This document shows, piece by piece, positions 1-10,656 of a stretch of 64,000 nt of DNA. Location: contig NW_012236510.1 of assembly GCF_000787575.1 (NCBI RefSeq), positions 477,435 through 541,434 on the forward strand, read 5' to 3'. Made by a program: the position numbers and the translations under genes. Under the pieces are notes generated by a model that worked only from the letters and a program-made list of their open reading frames with translations, was not told where the DNA came from and made no database searches. The stretch's first letter is position 1, and each line of letters begins with the position of its first letter. Origin of the DNA: Acytostelium subglobosum LB1 (Eukaryota; Evosea; Eumycetozoa; Acytosteliales; Acytosteliaceae).

Positions 1-1577
1 ATGTTCCTCTCGGCATCGTCCGACACGCTGCGGCCCAGCAGCAGACGCTTGGCCAAATGCTGCTTGTAGTACTTCTCAAACACGTCCTTCTCTTGGATGA
101 AGCGGAACAGCATCAGGATCTTGTCCAACAAGATATCCACCTCCTCCTCGCTCACACCTTTCAATCCCTTCTTCAACTTCTCATCGATGAACAGTGAAAT
201 GTACTCTGGCGACTTTGGATTGAGATTGATAAAGTACTCAAATGCCTATGTTGTCGGTTGTTGGTTGTTGTGCGTGTCAGTTACTAGTTGCCATCAATCA
301 ATCAATTGAACTACATACCCTGTAGAGTGAGTTCTGGAACTGCTTGTCATTGTAGAAGGCTTCAACGTGAAGTCGGTCATATTTGTCTTTGAGATCCAGC
401 AGGTTCTGGAAGTATGTGCCCTGCTCCTTTGTCTTCTCCTCGTCCATAACAATCTGTTTACCAATGTCTCTGATGTGATTGCTGATCACCTCCTTCATCA
501 AGTTGAGTCCATCAGACACTCGACCAAACAAGTTATACATTCTCTTCAAGTCCTCTATCTTGTCCTCCTGGAGCATACTGATCAATCCAGAGTTCTCCAT
601 CTTTTCATATGATTGAGTTAGTGATTGAGCGAATGAGTGGATCACTCAAGAGTCACGTGTATACATACATGTATCAATGTCTTCATGTGATTGGAGATCA
701 ATTGCTTCTCGGTCACCTCCTTTACTCTGGCCTCTGAGCTGCTGTCGAGGTAGTGTGAGACTCTCTCCATCTCCTCCTTGAGACACACCTCAACCTTCTT
801 CATATAGTCAGGACAGCTACACGACGAGATGAACGCCTGTGAACCCATCTGATAGTGAGTGGCGGTGGTCGTCAAGAAGTGACTCTCAAAGTCCTCCTCA
901 TACACAATCTTGGAGTTGACACCAAGATCGATAAGCATCTGTGTGATGTTCTTTACCAGGCCCCTATATATGTATGTTGATCAATCAATCAAACATGTTA
1001 GTATACGATGATGCCCAACTACATCACATCCTCACTCATTCACTCACCTGTCAATCATCTCTCCAGTTCTCTCTTGTTGTATTAATGAGAGTAGGGTCTT
1101 GAGAAGACGGTCTTTGATCGATTTGGAATGGACGACGTCGTTGCGGAAGAGGATGAGACCCATTTCGTAGACGGTGGGTATCTTTGATTGCTCGACGTAG
1201 GTCCTGTCCATGTACATGAGGATGTCGCGCACCATTATCATTGAGGTCTTGTGATCGTTCCAGCTGGTGTTGAGCTCGCCCAAGAACGCCTCCTCCTTGG
1301 CGGCCTCGACGCGCTTGGCCACGTCCTTCAGGTGGCCATCGATCAGCTTGCTGAGGTTATTGTAGAGGAACTCACCGTTCTTGTGCAGCACCAGGTTGTA
1401 GGCGTTGCGATATAGTTCCTCGAATGACAATGAAGATGCATTCTTTAGATGTATAGTCTTTATAGCGTCCTCTAGCAGCTTCCATGCCTTCATATTTGCC
1501 TGAGGATCGGCATTACCTGCACCTGGGAAGAATGACTTTGATGACGTAGGTAACAATTTGCCTGGCTTTGTAGACAT
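1..1577 (-). CDS. cul3: Cullin-3, N-terminal part (runs off the left edge)
   Basis: Scaffold subunit of BTB-type CRL3 ubiquitin ligases; it binds BTB adaptors through its N-terminus and RBX1/E2 through its C-terminus. Exons 1577-1048, 963-669, 600-319 and 245 to beyond 1 join in phase. The start [14 protein letters not shown] is followed by the cullin repeat signature [20 protein letters not shown]. The last exon in view has the very conserved [18 protein letters not shown] stretch and then SVSDDAERN. These match CUL3 better than CUL1 or CUL4. The C-terminal cullin-homology domain and the NEDD8-acceptor lysine lie outside the window. The upstream side carries a (GAGTT)16 tract. Family assignment is certain and the paralogue is very likely. 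Confidence 0.93.
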
Positions 1578-2669
1578 CTTGTAACTATTATCTATATTCT
1601 CTATATCTATATATATGTACTATTATATGTTTGTTGTGACTTGTATGATTGAGTTGAGTTGAGTTGAGTTGAGTTGAGTTGAGTTGAGTTGAGTTGAGTT
1701 GAGTTGAGTTGAGTTGAGTTGAGTTGAGTTGATGTTGATTGAGTTGATGCCTGTTATGTTATATTCTATACTGATACTACATGTATAAGTTAGTTAATTA
1801 GTTTGTTTGTTGATAAGTATGATTAATGTGCACAATCCAATCAATTCAATTCAATTCAATCCAATCAATAATAATAATTATAATTATGTTTGGTGAATGT
1901 AAACAGAACAGAGTTGAGTTGTTGTGTTGGTGAATGAATGAATGAATGAGTGAATGAGTGAGGTAGGTAGGTGTGGATGGTTGAATGGATTGATTGATGG
2001 ACGGTGCTTTTTAAATGGCACACCACTCCTTTCTTAAACACAACATGTGCACTGCATACACATAGTATGTCAACAACCCTGAGTGTGATCAAACATCTAA
2101 ACAAACACACACAACATACACATAGACCACGCGTAACCACATCGATCAATCAATCAATTACCACTATAACTACTACTATTACTAATACTCACATTTAATA
2201 ATGATGATTACTATTGTTCTTCGTCTTTGAGATAAATAATATAAATAAATAAGATTGAGTTTTGTTGTTATATGTTATATGATATGATGGTGTAAATAAT
2301 AATAAAGGGTCATAATATTAATGGTAAAGTGAACGGATATGGATGAAGAAAGGTGTTTTAATTTAGCAACTTTTGGTTCCCTTCCCCTTCATTTCACCGA
2401 TTTGGACAATAATAACCAAGTGGTTGTGTTTTGATTCATACACTTCTTTTTTTATACTTATTTCCATTCACACCACGAATGATCAACCACGCGTGTGTGT
2501 CCACATCGATCACAATGACAAAGGCATGCCATCTTCAACAGTGTCATCAGGTACACCAGGCCACCCAATGCCCAATAACAACAATGCAAAGGTTGATATC
2601 AGAGGAGTATTTATTATTTACATGTATACATCTGATCTGACTGATCGATCAGTCAGTCATCCATTATGA
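1578..2669. other. Intergenic region with repeats; no gene seen
   Basis: Lies between the start of cullin-3 and the end of MLH3. It holds a pentanucleotide tract at 1651-1730, short GAAT/GATT tetranucleotide runs near 1930-2000, and AT-rich spacer. Short open frames here have repeat-like content and I see no credible exon in them. Confidence 0.6.
1651..1730. repeat. (GAGTT)16 pentanucleotide microsatellite
   Basis: Sixteen uninterrupted GAGTT units, about 75 bp upstream of the cullin-3 start codon. A perfect tract of this length should vary between strains and may lie in the promoter or 5' leader. Confidence 0.97.
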
Positions 2670-5600
2670 TCATCCGACAAGTTGTTCAATATCTTTGATA
2701 CTCTGTGATAGTTTACCAAAGTCAACGAGTGACACTGAACTTGGTCGACCACTTGATTGATTGAGTGAGTGAGAAAGTGAGTTAGTGAATGTGATCACAA
2801 TGAATGATTGATCGAGTGACCGAACTTAAAGATACATACTGAGCACAGTGGAATGGATCGCCACATTTGGAAAGCTCTTTGAGCAAGGTGACCGCTCGCT
2901 CATTGGTGACCTTGTGACCGAATTTGATGGCTCGGGTACAGGCATGGGTTTGGCGAATGCGATGGAATGCTGGTGGAGCGTTGACAACGCGATCACTCAG
3001 CGCAGACAAGAACTCGTGTAGATGGTCGACGTTGAGTGACTGCGAGCATACTTTGGGCACAGTCTCCACAGTGATCGTGGACTTGTGTGATTGCCAACGG
3101 AAGCCATACTTCTCAATGGCCGACTTATGCGATGCCAGCGTGTGCATCTCGTCGGGCGTCAGCGACCAGCGTGTGCCATGCGGCATGGTCTGCGTGTCAA
3201 ACTCTGGATCGAGCTTTGTGTAGTATTCCAGCTTGATGCGCTCAGACACTGCGTGCTGATCTAGTACAAATAGAAGGCCCTTTGAGGCACACAACAAGAA
3301 CTTCTTGTCCACCTGTGCGATGAATCGGACGTCGTCCAAGTGTGAGCGGGCCACCCTGTCGCCATCCTTTCGCAGCCGCTCCATTATCTTGCGCACCGCT
3401 TCACTGCGTTCTTTCATTCGTCTGGCCTTCTCTTGGTACTCCCTGGCAATCCTCTCCTTGGCCTCCTGGTCGTGGCCCTCGGGTGATCGATCAAAGTATG
3501 GGCTGAGTCGTGTTCCATCCTCCAGCTGCACAACTGGGCGCAGTTCAAATAGTGGCGCAGACATCATGATTTGAGGTGTAGTTGGTAGGGCGGGCATACC
3601 ACCGTCATTGCTGTTGTTGATGCCAGAGTTTGGCGAGTATGTGAACGACATGATTGATGGCGTAGATGACACTGATTGACTAGGGCTGGACATGTTTGAT
3701 AATGGCTGTGATTGTGGCTGGGATGGGCTCTCACCCTCTTCCTCTGTGCTGTCATCTTCGTCTTGTTCGATTGGTGTCATGATTGTGTCGTGATGATGAT
3801 GGACGTCATCACAGAATGATGAGTCGTGCTCCTCAAACTCTTGGTCTGGCACCCATTCCAAATCAATGATGTCCTCTTCACCATCCAGTGCAATTGGGTT
3901 CTCGCTCGAATTTGGGACGAATGGTGACATCTTCTGATCCTCACTTTTGACCAACTCGCTCTTGATAGCAATGTCGTCGCGATTGAATGGTCTAACTTTC
4001 TCAATCGAGGCGAATCTTAGGCTCTTTGGTGACTTGGCGTGTTTGGAAACACCAATTGGAGAGGCTGTGGATGTAGCTGTGTTGTCATTGTCTGCGACCT
4101 TTGGCTGGTATTGGTCTTGGATTTTGACTGTTGGTGATATTGGAGTAGTTGGTGTTGTTGGAATTGTTGATGCTGTGGGTGTTGTTGGTGTGGATGGAGT
4201 CGAAGGGTATGTTGTTGCAAGGATAGATGTGATTGATTGTTGTTTCAGAGCTGGTTGAGTTGATGCAGGTGGAGGAGGAGTTGATTGGCTTGGACTTTTA
4301 AAGAACTTGGATGACGCGCCACCACCGCCAACAACATCAAAGTGTGGTGAGGTAGTGGTTGTTGGACCATTGTCAAAGTACTTGGATCTTTGCTTCTTGT
4401 TGGGTGATGGACTTGTCTTCTTGAGAAGGAGACCACCTGCACCACCTGGTGACCTCTGAGTGATTGGTGACATACCACCAAACGACCACGATGGATCTGT
4501 CGATGGCCATCCTGTGTTGATTGATGGCCATCCAGGGTCTCCACCAGAGTCCGGTGCAGGTGATGGACTGCGATCGGACGTAGAGAACATTGGCGGAGAG
4601 TGGGGCGGGGAGTCATTGAACAGGATGTCACTATCAATGTGCGACCTCTTTGGTGATTTTGACTTTGGTGAGGGAGTGCTGTTGAGGCCACCGCCGCTAT
4701 GATTGTGAGATTCGTCTACACTGCTATCCATCTCCATCTTGACTTGTGTGAGGGGTGCGGGTGGTGGCGTGAGAGTTAGGTCGAGAGGCTTTGACACCAC
4801 CTTTTTGTTTGTCATTGTCTTGATCACCGTTGTGATTGTTTTGATGTCAAGTGAATCGACATCAATCACCTCATTCACCAGTGTCTCAGTCGTGCACTCC
4901 TCCAACTCCTCAACCTCTGAGTATAGTCTTGGTCCAATATCATACACTGGCTCGTCTTTGACCTTGATATCCTCTTGGCTGGACTGATGTTGATGCTGCT
5001 GTTTCAGATGTGAGTTGGGTGTGGCTGGACTTGGCGGTACGCTACCGACACTACCACTATCAATGATTGAGTGTGAATGTTGTGAGTCCATTGCGTCTCC
5101 ATCATCACTCATATTGTTGATGTTGCCATCAGCACCAGTCGATGATGATGGAGTGCTGTTGGCGACAATATTTGCCTGAGGTTGATGCTTGACCAGAACA
5201 GAGTGAGTGGAGAGAATGGATAGTGGTCTGATGTCAGATGCTTGAGAGAGTTGAGATAGAGGCACTGGCTCCAATGGCATTGCCTCATCTTCATCGTCAC
5301 TATGATGTGTGGACCCTGAAAGGTTGCCAACATTGTCATCTACGTCCATGTCGAATCCACCTCCCATGTGATCATGTGACACTCCCTCGCTATCAGACAA
5401 CGCATGACCATCACGATCACCATCATGATCGTGGTCATTGTCACTGTTCTCCAACAACATTGATTGTTTGTCCAACAGCTCTTCGTTTGAGGTGTTGTGC
5501 GATACAGTGTCGACACGGTTCTTTGTCAAGAAGCGTGTGAGTGCCGAGCGGATCAGGTCTGTGGGGATGTTCCAATTCTTGAACTCGAGGAATGTCCTTC

Positions 5601-6653
5601 CAGATGGATCATATGATCGCTCGTACTCTGTGAATGGGCACTCGATGAACAATACAAACAATGGATATACATCAATGACCTCTCGTCTAATCTTTCCACC
5701 ATTCATCTGTGCCATCTTTTGTCCATTGAACATCCTAAAGTCCTTGTACAACTGGTTGATCTGTCGATGTATCTTTGTCGCGAGTACTACCCTTTGATTG
5801 ATGACTGGAGATGTTGTTGTTGATGTTGGGTCAGTTCAATGAATGATCGAACGATTGAATGAGCCTGGCGACACGTACAAACAAATTGGAGTGATTGATT
5901 GGGATGACCTTTCTTTGTGGGGATTGAGCAGTATCCTTTGATCTTGAAATCTGATGTGCGGCCATCTGTTTCGACGAGCTCCATCATGTCTGCTTTGTCA
6001 GGACCGTAGAACTTAGAGAACAGTGAGAGGAAGCTGTTGCGTTCGTGTGGCATCATTGATGGCGTTATGAGTGGACCCTTGGACTCCTCAAACAGTGTGA
6101 TGCTGATGTGTGGATGTGACAGTGCGATGATCTCCATGCGCTTGCGTACAGATTGTCTGAGCGTGGAGAAGTTGATGCTCTGGCGTCGAACGGGTACGAA
6201 GCGGAACAGGTCTCGGACCTTGACCAGCGTGCCATAGTCCTTGAGTGAATCGAGTTGCTTGACCTCCTCCTCGTTGCCAAAGCGTATCAGCTTGCTGCAT
6301 GTTTGATTGGTCTCGCGTGGTGTTGTGACGATCTCCAGTGCAGAGATCAGGCCTATCGATGCCAACGATTCGCCGCGGAATCCAAACGTGGCTAGATGTG
6401 CCAGGTCTTCGGTACTGTTGAGCTTGGACGTGCAGTTGCGGCTGCCAATCAACTTTAGATCTTCATATACTATTGCATTGCCGTCGTCCTTTACGTCGAA
6501 TGACCATTGTGTCAAGTTGACATTTACAAATATAGTATGTGAACATGCATCTATTGCATTATACACCACCTCTTCCAACGCCTGTTCATAAGATACAATT
6601 GACAATGTTGATCTTATTGCCTGAGCAACATCATCTGGTAATCTATTTATCAT
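2670..6653 (-). CDS. mlh3: MutL homologue MLH3
   Basis: MutL-family ATPase/endonuclease that pairs with MLH1 in mismatch repair and meiotic crossover resolution. Exons 6653-5875, 5791-2840 and 2751-2670 join in phase to about 1270 residues. The N-terminus has the GHKL ATPase motifs: EEVVYNAIDA, then KDDGNA, then FGFRGESLASI. The C-terminus has the metal-binding endonuclease motif DQHAVSERIKLE, then TRAIKFG, and FHCAHGRPS, the Cys-Ala-His-Gly-Arg-Pro form typical of MLH3 rather than PMS1/2. CAHGRP is created only by the last splice (CA|T). Between the two domains lies about 550 residues of Ser/Thr/Pro/Asp-rich linker. The first donor is the least certain: the phase-correct AC|GT at 5875 is used, and a better consensus donor at 5879 would break the frame. 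Confidence 0.92.
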
Positions 6654-7026
6654 TCTGTGTTTGGTTGGTATATTGTTGTTGTAGTATACTTATGGTGATG
6701 TTGTTGGATAGCTATTCATGAATGATTGGCCTTGTCGTGTATGTCTCTATCTCTGTTGCAATGAGGCAAGTCCATTCATTAAACACTGTTGTTCATCATT
6801 TCTGAGAACATGTATGACTGAATTTCGGATTTGTGATCCCAGCGCCAATGTTTTTTTTTTTGAACCCCAACACTCTTGTGGAAGATCGATTCTCTCTGAG
6901 TCCACTGACTGCAGACAACTTGAAGCCTGAACATCAGTTGATTGATAGACTACTCACACCTTACCCTACCCTTTATAACTTAACTTTGATTCAAAGTAGT
7001 AATAGTAGTAATATTACAAAACTACA
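6654..7026. promoter_or_regulatory. Divergent intergenic region between MLH3 and the Rieske gene
   Basis: The two genes are transcribed away from each other, so this 373-bp segment must hold both promoters. An A/T-rich stretch with a run of T lies near 6850. I see no distinct motif or RNA gene. Confidence 0.45.
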
Positions 7027-7993
7027 ATGTTGTCAAGATTCGTCTCAAGATGTAAGTAACTACACTACATGACCACTCAATCAATCAATCAGTCAAATCA
7101 ATCAAAGTCATGTGTTAGACAGATCAATGAATGCAGACATGATGTCACCTCTTACGAACAACGATCAACAATTACGAAATATATGAAGATGACAACAACA
7201 ACAACAACAACAGCAACAATGACCTCGATCAACAGCCAGCGCAATATTGAATGAATGATGAGTGAACGAATGATCAGATGATTAACATGGCTACCAACCA
7301 ACACCCAATCAATCAAACGACCGAACGAATGAACGAACGAACGAACGAATGAACGAACATACAATTACAGGCAATGCATCATTGGTCAGAAACTATTCGA
7401 CCTCTCACTTTATGACCAACAACACAACTACATTCCCAACTGGTCACTTTGAGAAGTACAAGACTGAGCCACAGACACTCGACCCAGAGGGACGCGGTTA
7501 CTCCTACCTGGTGGTTGGTGGCGCTGCCGCCGGTCTGGCCGCGATGGCCAAGAACACCGTCGTCTCCGCTCTGTCGACAATGTCGCCAGGTCAAGATATT
7601 CTGGCGCTGTCCTCCGTGGAGATCGACCTGTCCTCGATCCCCGAGGCCACCGCCGTCACTTTGAAGTGGCGTGGAAAGCCTCTGTTTGTGCGTCATCGCT
7701 CTGCAGAGGAGATCGCCTTGGCCCAATCGGTCGATGTCAGCTCCCTTGTCGATAAGGAGGCAGACAACGTTCGTGCCAAGGACCCAGAGTGGGTCATCCT
7801 GATTGGAGTGTGCACACATTTGGGTTGCATCCCCATTGCTGGAGGTGGTGACTTTGCCGGCTGGTACTGTCCATGTCACGGCAGTCACTATGACAATGCC
7901 GGACGTATTCGCAAGGGTCCAGCTCCACAAAACCTCATCATCCCACCATACAAGTTCATTGGACCACAACAGATCATTGTTGGAGACGAATAA
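7027..7993 (+). CDS. Rieske iron-sulfur subunit of mitochondrial complex III
   Basis: Carries the 2Fe-2S cluster that passes electrons from ubiquinol to cytochrome c1. Exon 1 is tiny (7027-7051, MLSRFVSR plus one base) and exon 2 is 7371-7993, giving 215 residues. The N-terminus is basic and Ser/Arg-rich, as expected for a mitochondrial presequence. A hydrophobic membrane anchor follows (VVGGAAAGLAAMAKN). The cluster ligands are plain: CTHLGC and then CPCHGSHYD, the Cys-His pairs of the Rieske fold. The protein ends GPQQIIVGDE. The 319-nt intron is filled with CAA and GAAC-type repeats. The product is certain; the exact transcription start is not visible. Confidence 0.96.
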
Positions 7994-8637
7994 GCAATAT
8001 CAAAGATCTGCGTAGTTGCAACATTTCAGTGACCGAACGTCACATCCTTCAATTCATTTACTTCACCTTCAATGCTCGACATCGAACGAATCAATCATAT
8101 CCAGCACCACCAACAATAACCAACATGTTACTATAACCTCACTCAATCAATCAATCAATCAATCATTTTATCACCATCATTCACAACCAAGCCTCTGTCT
8201 TGCGTGCGCAACAGAGGGAAGTATGCCATCGCAACATCATACAAGACGATTGAATGGCCCTGTATCAATCAAGGTCACAACATCATTAATTAAACTTTTT
8301 TCTCTCTCTCTTTCCCTCTTCACAATACCAAAGTAATAATTTATTAATAATAATGTAATCTACAATAATTATCGGTAAGTCATAGATAGACATTGATTCA
8401 AAGAGTAGTTTGTTGGTGTGATGTATAACGGTGTTTGTAGTTGGGGCCAATCGAGTTTGATCACTCGCTCGAATAACACAACATCGATACAAATCATTTG
8501 TAGATTGATTGTATATTTAAATTTCCGGTGTTTATTATTATTATGTCATATTGCCAAAGTATTTAATGTGATATATAATAGTATTTAGATTTCAAGTGTT
8601 GGAATAATTATTATTATTATTACTAAATATATATATA
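7994..8637. other. Intergenic region downstream of the Rieske gene
   Basis: Holds the Rieske 3' untranslated region, a GC-rich hairpin at 8193-8216, CAAT repeats and an AT-rich upstream region for the small secreted-peptide gene. The stretch 8421-8461 resembles 9129-9173 farther downstream, suggesting an old local duplication. No gene seen. Confidence 0.5.
8193..8216. other. GC-rich hairpin in the Rieske 3' flank
   Basis: CTCTGT, TTGCG and their complements CGCAA, CAGAG are arranged as an inverted repeat, with a 1-nt bulge and a 2-nt centre. It lies about 200 nt after the stop codon in AT-rich DNA. It may be a 3'-UTR or processing element, but it may be chance. Confidence 0.4.
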
Positions 8638-9001
8638 ATGAAGTTATTTATTTTATTACTAATAATGTTTGTTGCAACTACGATAATAAGAGCAGAAGAA
8701 ATGTAAGTACTTGATCTAAATAATAATATTAAAGATATATATTAATCATATCATATTTTATATTTATAGGAACTATAAATACAAACCAGGTACAGTCAAT
8801 TAAGTATATGATAGTGATGTTGGAAGTGCTATAAACCATATGGCCAATTTAATCCAAGGTGAACCCGACAATCCTAATGTTGCACAAAGTTCTATTGACA
8901 ATACCATCAACAACAATAATATTAATAACTATAACAATTTTCAACAATATAATGGAGGAGCAAACGTACTTAGTCAGCATACTGATTCCCAAAGTTCATA
9001 A
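8638..9001 (+). pseudogene. Small secreted-peptide gene with in-frame stop
   Basis: Exon 1 (8638-8702) encodes a clear signal peptide (MKLFILLLIMFVATTIIRA, then EE). An AT-rich intron ends at 8769, and exon 2 continues MNYKYKPGTVN before a TAA at 8801-8803. The same frame then stays open to 8999-9001 for 65 more codons with secreted, Asn-rich content (start VYDSDVGSAINHMANL, later NNNNINNYNN). The gene therefore either makes a 32-residue peptide, is a recent pseudogene, or the stop is bypassed. The stop lies within a 15-nt segment 8790-8804 that begins GT and ends AG and whose removal keeps frame. Such an intron would be far too short for a dictyostelid, so a real nonsense mutation or a base error is more likely. 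I do not recognise the family. Confidence 0.6.
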
Positions 9002-9151
9002 TAATAAACTACTTTATTCTTCAAATACCAATACATTGCCCGTGAAATCAATTCCCATTAAGTAGCTGAACACAATCATTCGGATTTCGAGTGTGATCGA
9101 AGAAGAGTTATGTTTGTAGATAGTAGTGGATAACGGGTGTTGTAGTTGTAG

Positions 9152-9316
9152 TTGGGCCCAAGGAGTTTGGTTAACCCTAGTGATCCTGGAAGTAATAGTA
9201 GAAATAACAATTATTTTCCCCGCCAAGGTAGTGGCGCCAACTCTCTTAATTATGATCAAACTTCTAATGATAATTCAAACGACAACTACAACAGTAAATA
9301 CAATGTTGATTACTAA
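9152..9316 (+). pseudogene. Relic of a second copy of the small secreted-protein gene
   Basis: An open, Asn/Ser-rich frame without a start codon encodes NPSDPGSNSRNNNYF and ends SKYNVDY-stop. The DNA after its stop (GATTCCCAATGTTCTTAATAATAAAC, shown in part) closely parallels the end of the preceding gene near 8985-9008. Both copies are followed by a similar ATTGCCCG element (9037, 9404) and by TTCGAGTGTGATCGA (9081, 9452). I infer a diverged tandem duplicate that has lost its signal-peptide exon. Confidence 0.45.
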
Positions 9317-9625
9317 TAGTACTTAGGATTCCCAATGTTCTTAATAATAAACAATAATAATAATTATTATTATTATTAAAAGATATCACATTTTTATATC
9401 AATGCCCGGGCAATCAATTCGAAAAGATGAAGCTAAAATTGGTAGGTCGTACTTCGAGTGTGATCGAGAAAGTTAATGAAAATGTATTTTTTTCAATTCT
9501 TTTTCATTTTTGAACGAGATGTGGGCGATAGTCGACTAACTCCCATCCAAGCTCGAGCTTGAAGTGAATCGTGCAAGACATTTGTATTCTTCCTTTACCT
9601 TACTTGTGATACAACGAACAGAGAT
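9317..9625. other. AT-rich intergenic region upstream of RPS16
   Basis: Contains ATT trinucleotide runs, the second TTCGAGTGTGATCGA copy at about 9452, and a T-rich segment near 9487-9513 before the RPS16 leader. A pyrimidine-rich leader (CTTCCTTTACC) just before the start would suit a ribosomal-protein promoter. No gene seen. Confidence 0.45.
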
Positions 9626-10475
9626 ATGTCGGCCTCAACCACCACCACTACCACTGCCACCGCTGCCCCAGCCAAGAAGTGTGTCCAGACACACGGAAAG
9701 AAGGTACAGTACAAAGATTGACATGTGATGCGATGCGATACGCTATGCGGCGATGACAACACAACACAACAATCCTATTCCCCTTCCCAAGTAGCATAGG
9801 CAAGCAAACAGCAATGGGCGCTTGTTGCAAGCAGCCATCTCTGCTACACAGCGAGCACGCACATCGAGCCAGCAGCCAGCGACGCACTCTTTTATACTAT
9901 AGAAGCAGCAGCGAGCAGCAGCAGCCAGCCGCATGCAACAAGCGCCTACTACTGTGCGCAAGCACACGTCACTTGGGTAGTGGATTGTGTCGTTGTGTCT
10001 GTCGGAGAGTGGAGAAGAAGACAACACATATTGCTTAGGAACAGTCGTAACTCACACTTGTGTTCATTCACACATCTATTAGAGAAACGCTGTTGCCGTT
10101 GCTTACACTACCCCAGGTAAGGGCTTAATCCGCGTCAACGGTGTCCCCCTCGAGTTGATCCAGCCAACCACCCTCAGACTGAAGGTCTACGAGCCACTCG
10201 TCCTCTTGCCACCAGCTGCCTACAACCAGATTGACATCCGTGTCCGCGTCAAGGGTGGAGGTCCCGTCTCCCAGATCTACGCCGTGCGTCTGTCCATCGC
10301 CAAGGCCATCGTTGCCTTCCACCAGAAGTACGTCGACGAGCAGTCCAAGAACGAGATCAAGAAGGTTCTCCTCGCCTACGACCGCTCCCTCCTCGTTGCT
10401 GACCCACGTCGCTGTGAGCCAAAGAAGTTCGGAGGTCGTGGTGCCCGCGCGAGATTCCAGAAGTCCTACCGTTAA
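9626..10475 (+). CDS. rps16: 40S ribosomal protein S16 (uS9)
   Basis: Small-subunit ribosomal protein whose C-terminal tail reaches the P-site tRNA. Exon 1 is 9626-9703 (26 codons, Thr/Ala-rich N-terminus, then CVQTHGKK) and exon 2 is 10083-10475; the join is phase 0. The 156-residue product contains [34 protein letters not shown] and the invariant basic C-terminal tail ending RFQKSYR. Codons are the most C-ending in the window, as expected for a highly expressed gene. The 379-nt intron is long for this locus and holds a GC-rich inverted repeat. Confidence 0.97.
9786..9977. other. GC-rich imperfect foldback inside the RPS16 intron
   Basis: The 13-base arms GGCGCTTGTTGCA (9817-9829) and TGCAACAAGCGCC (9934-9946) are perfectly complementary. 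The outer arms CCCAAGT (9786-9792) and ACTTGGG (9971-9977) pair as well. The interior is rich in AGC/CAG triplets, unlike the AT-rich TCAATCA introns elsewhere. Candidates are an intron-encoded structured RNA (a snoRNA is a common guest of ribosomal-protein introns, though I find no clear C/D or H/ACA boxes) or a small foldback element. Confidence 0.4.
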
Positions 10476-10656
10476 GCCCCTGTACCTACCTCAGGTCACA
10501 GAAGGTTATATCGGTTTGGTTCATCTGTCCAATCACAATATACTCTCTCACATATCCTCTATGTGTGTTCACAAACAATCCATTCAATCGTTCATTCGTT
10601 CGTTCATTCTTTCGTTTTATTCATTCTTTCATTCAATCAATCATTCGATCGATCAA

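Noticed and set aside
4245-4691. Long antisense and alternative-frame ORFs over the MLH3 linker, the Mei2-like gene, WDR11 and the Pro/Ser-rich gene
   Set aside because: They are shadows of repetitive coding sequence in the true frame.
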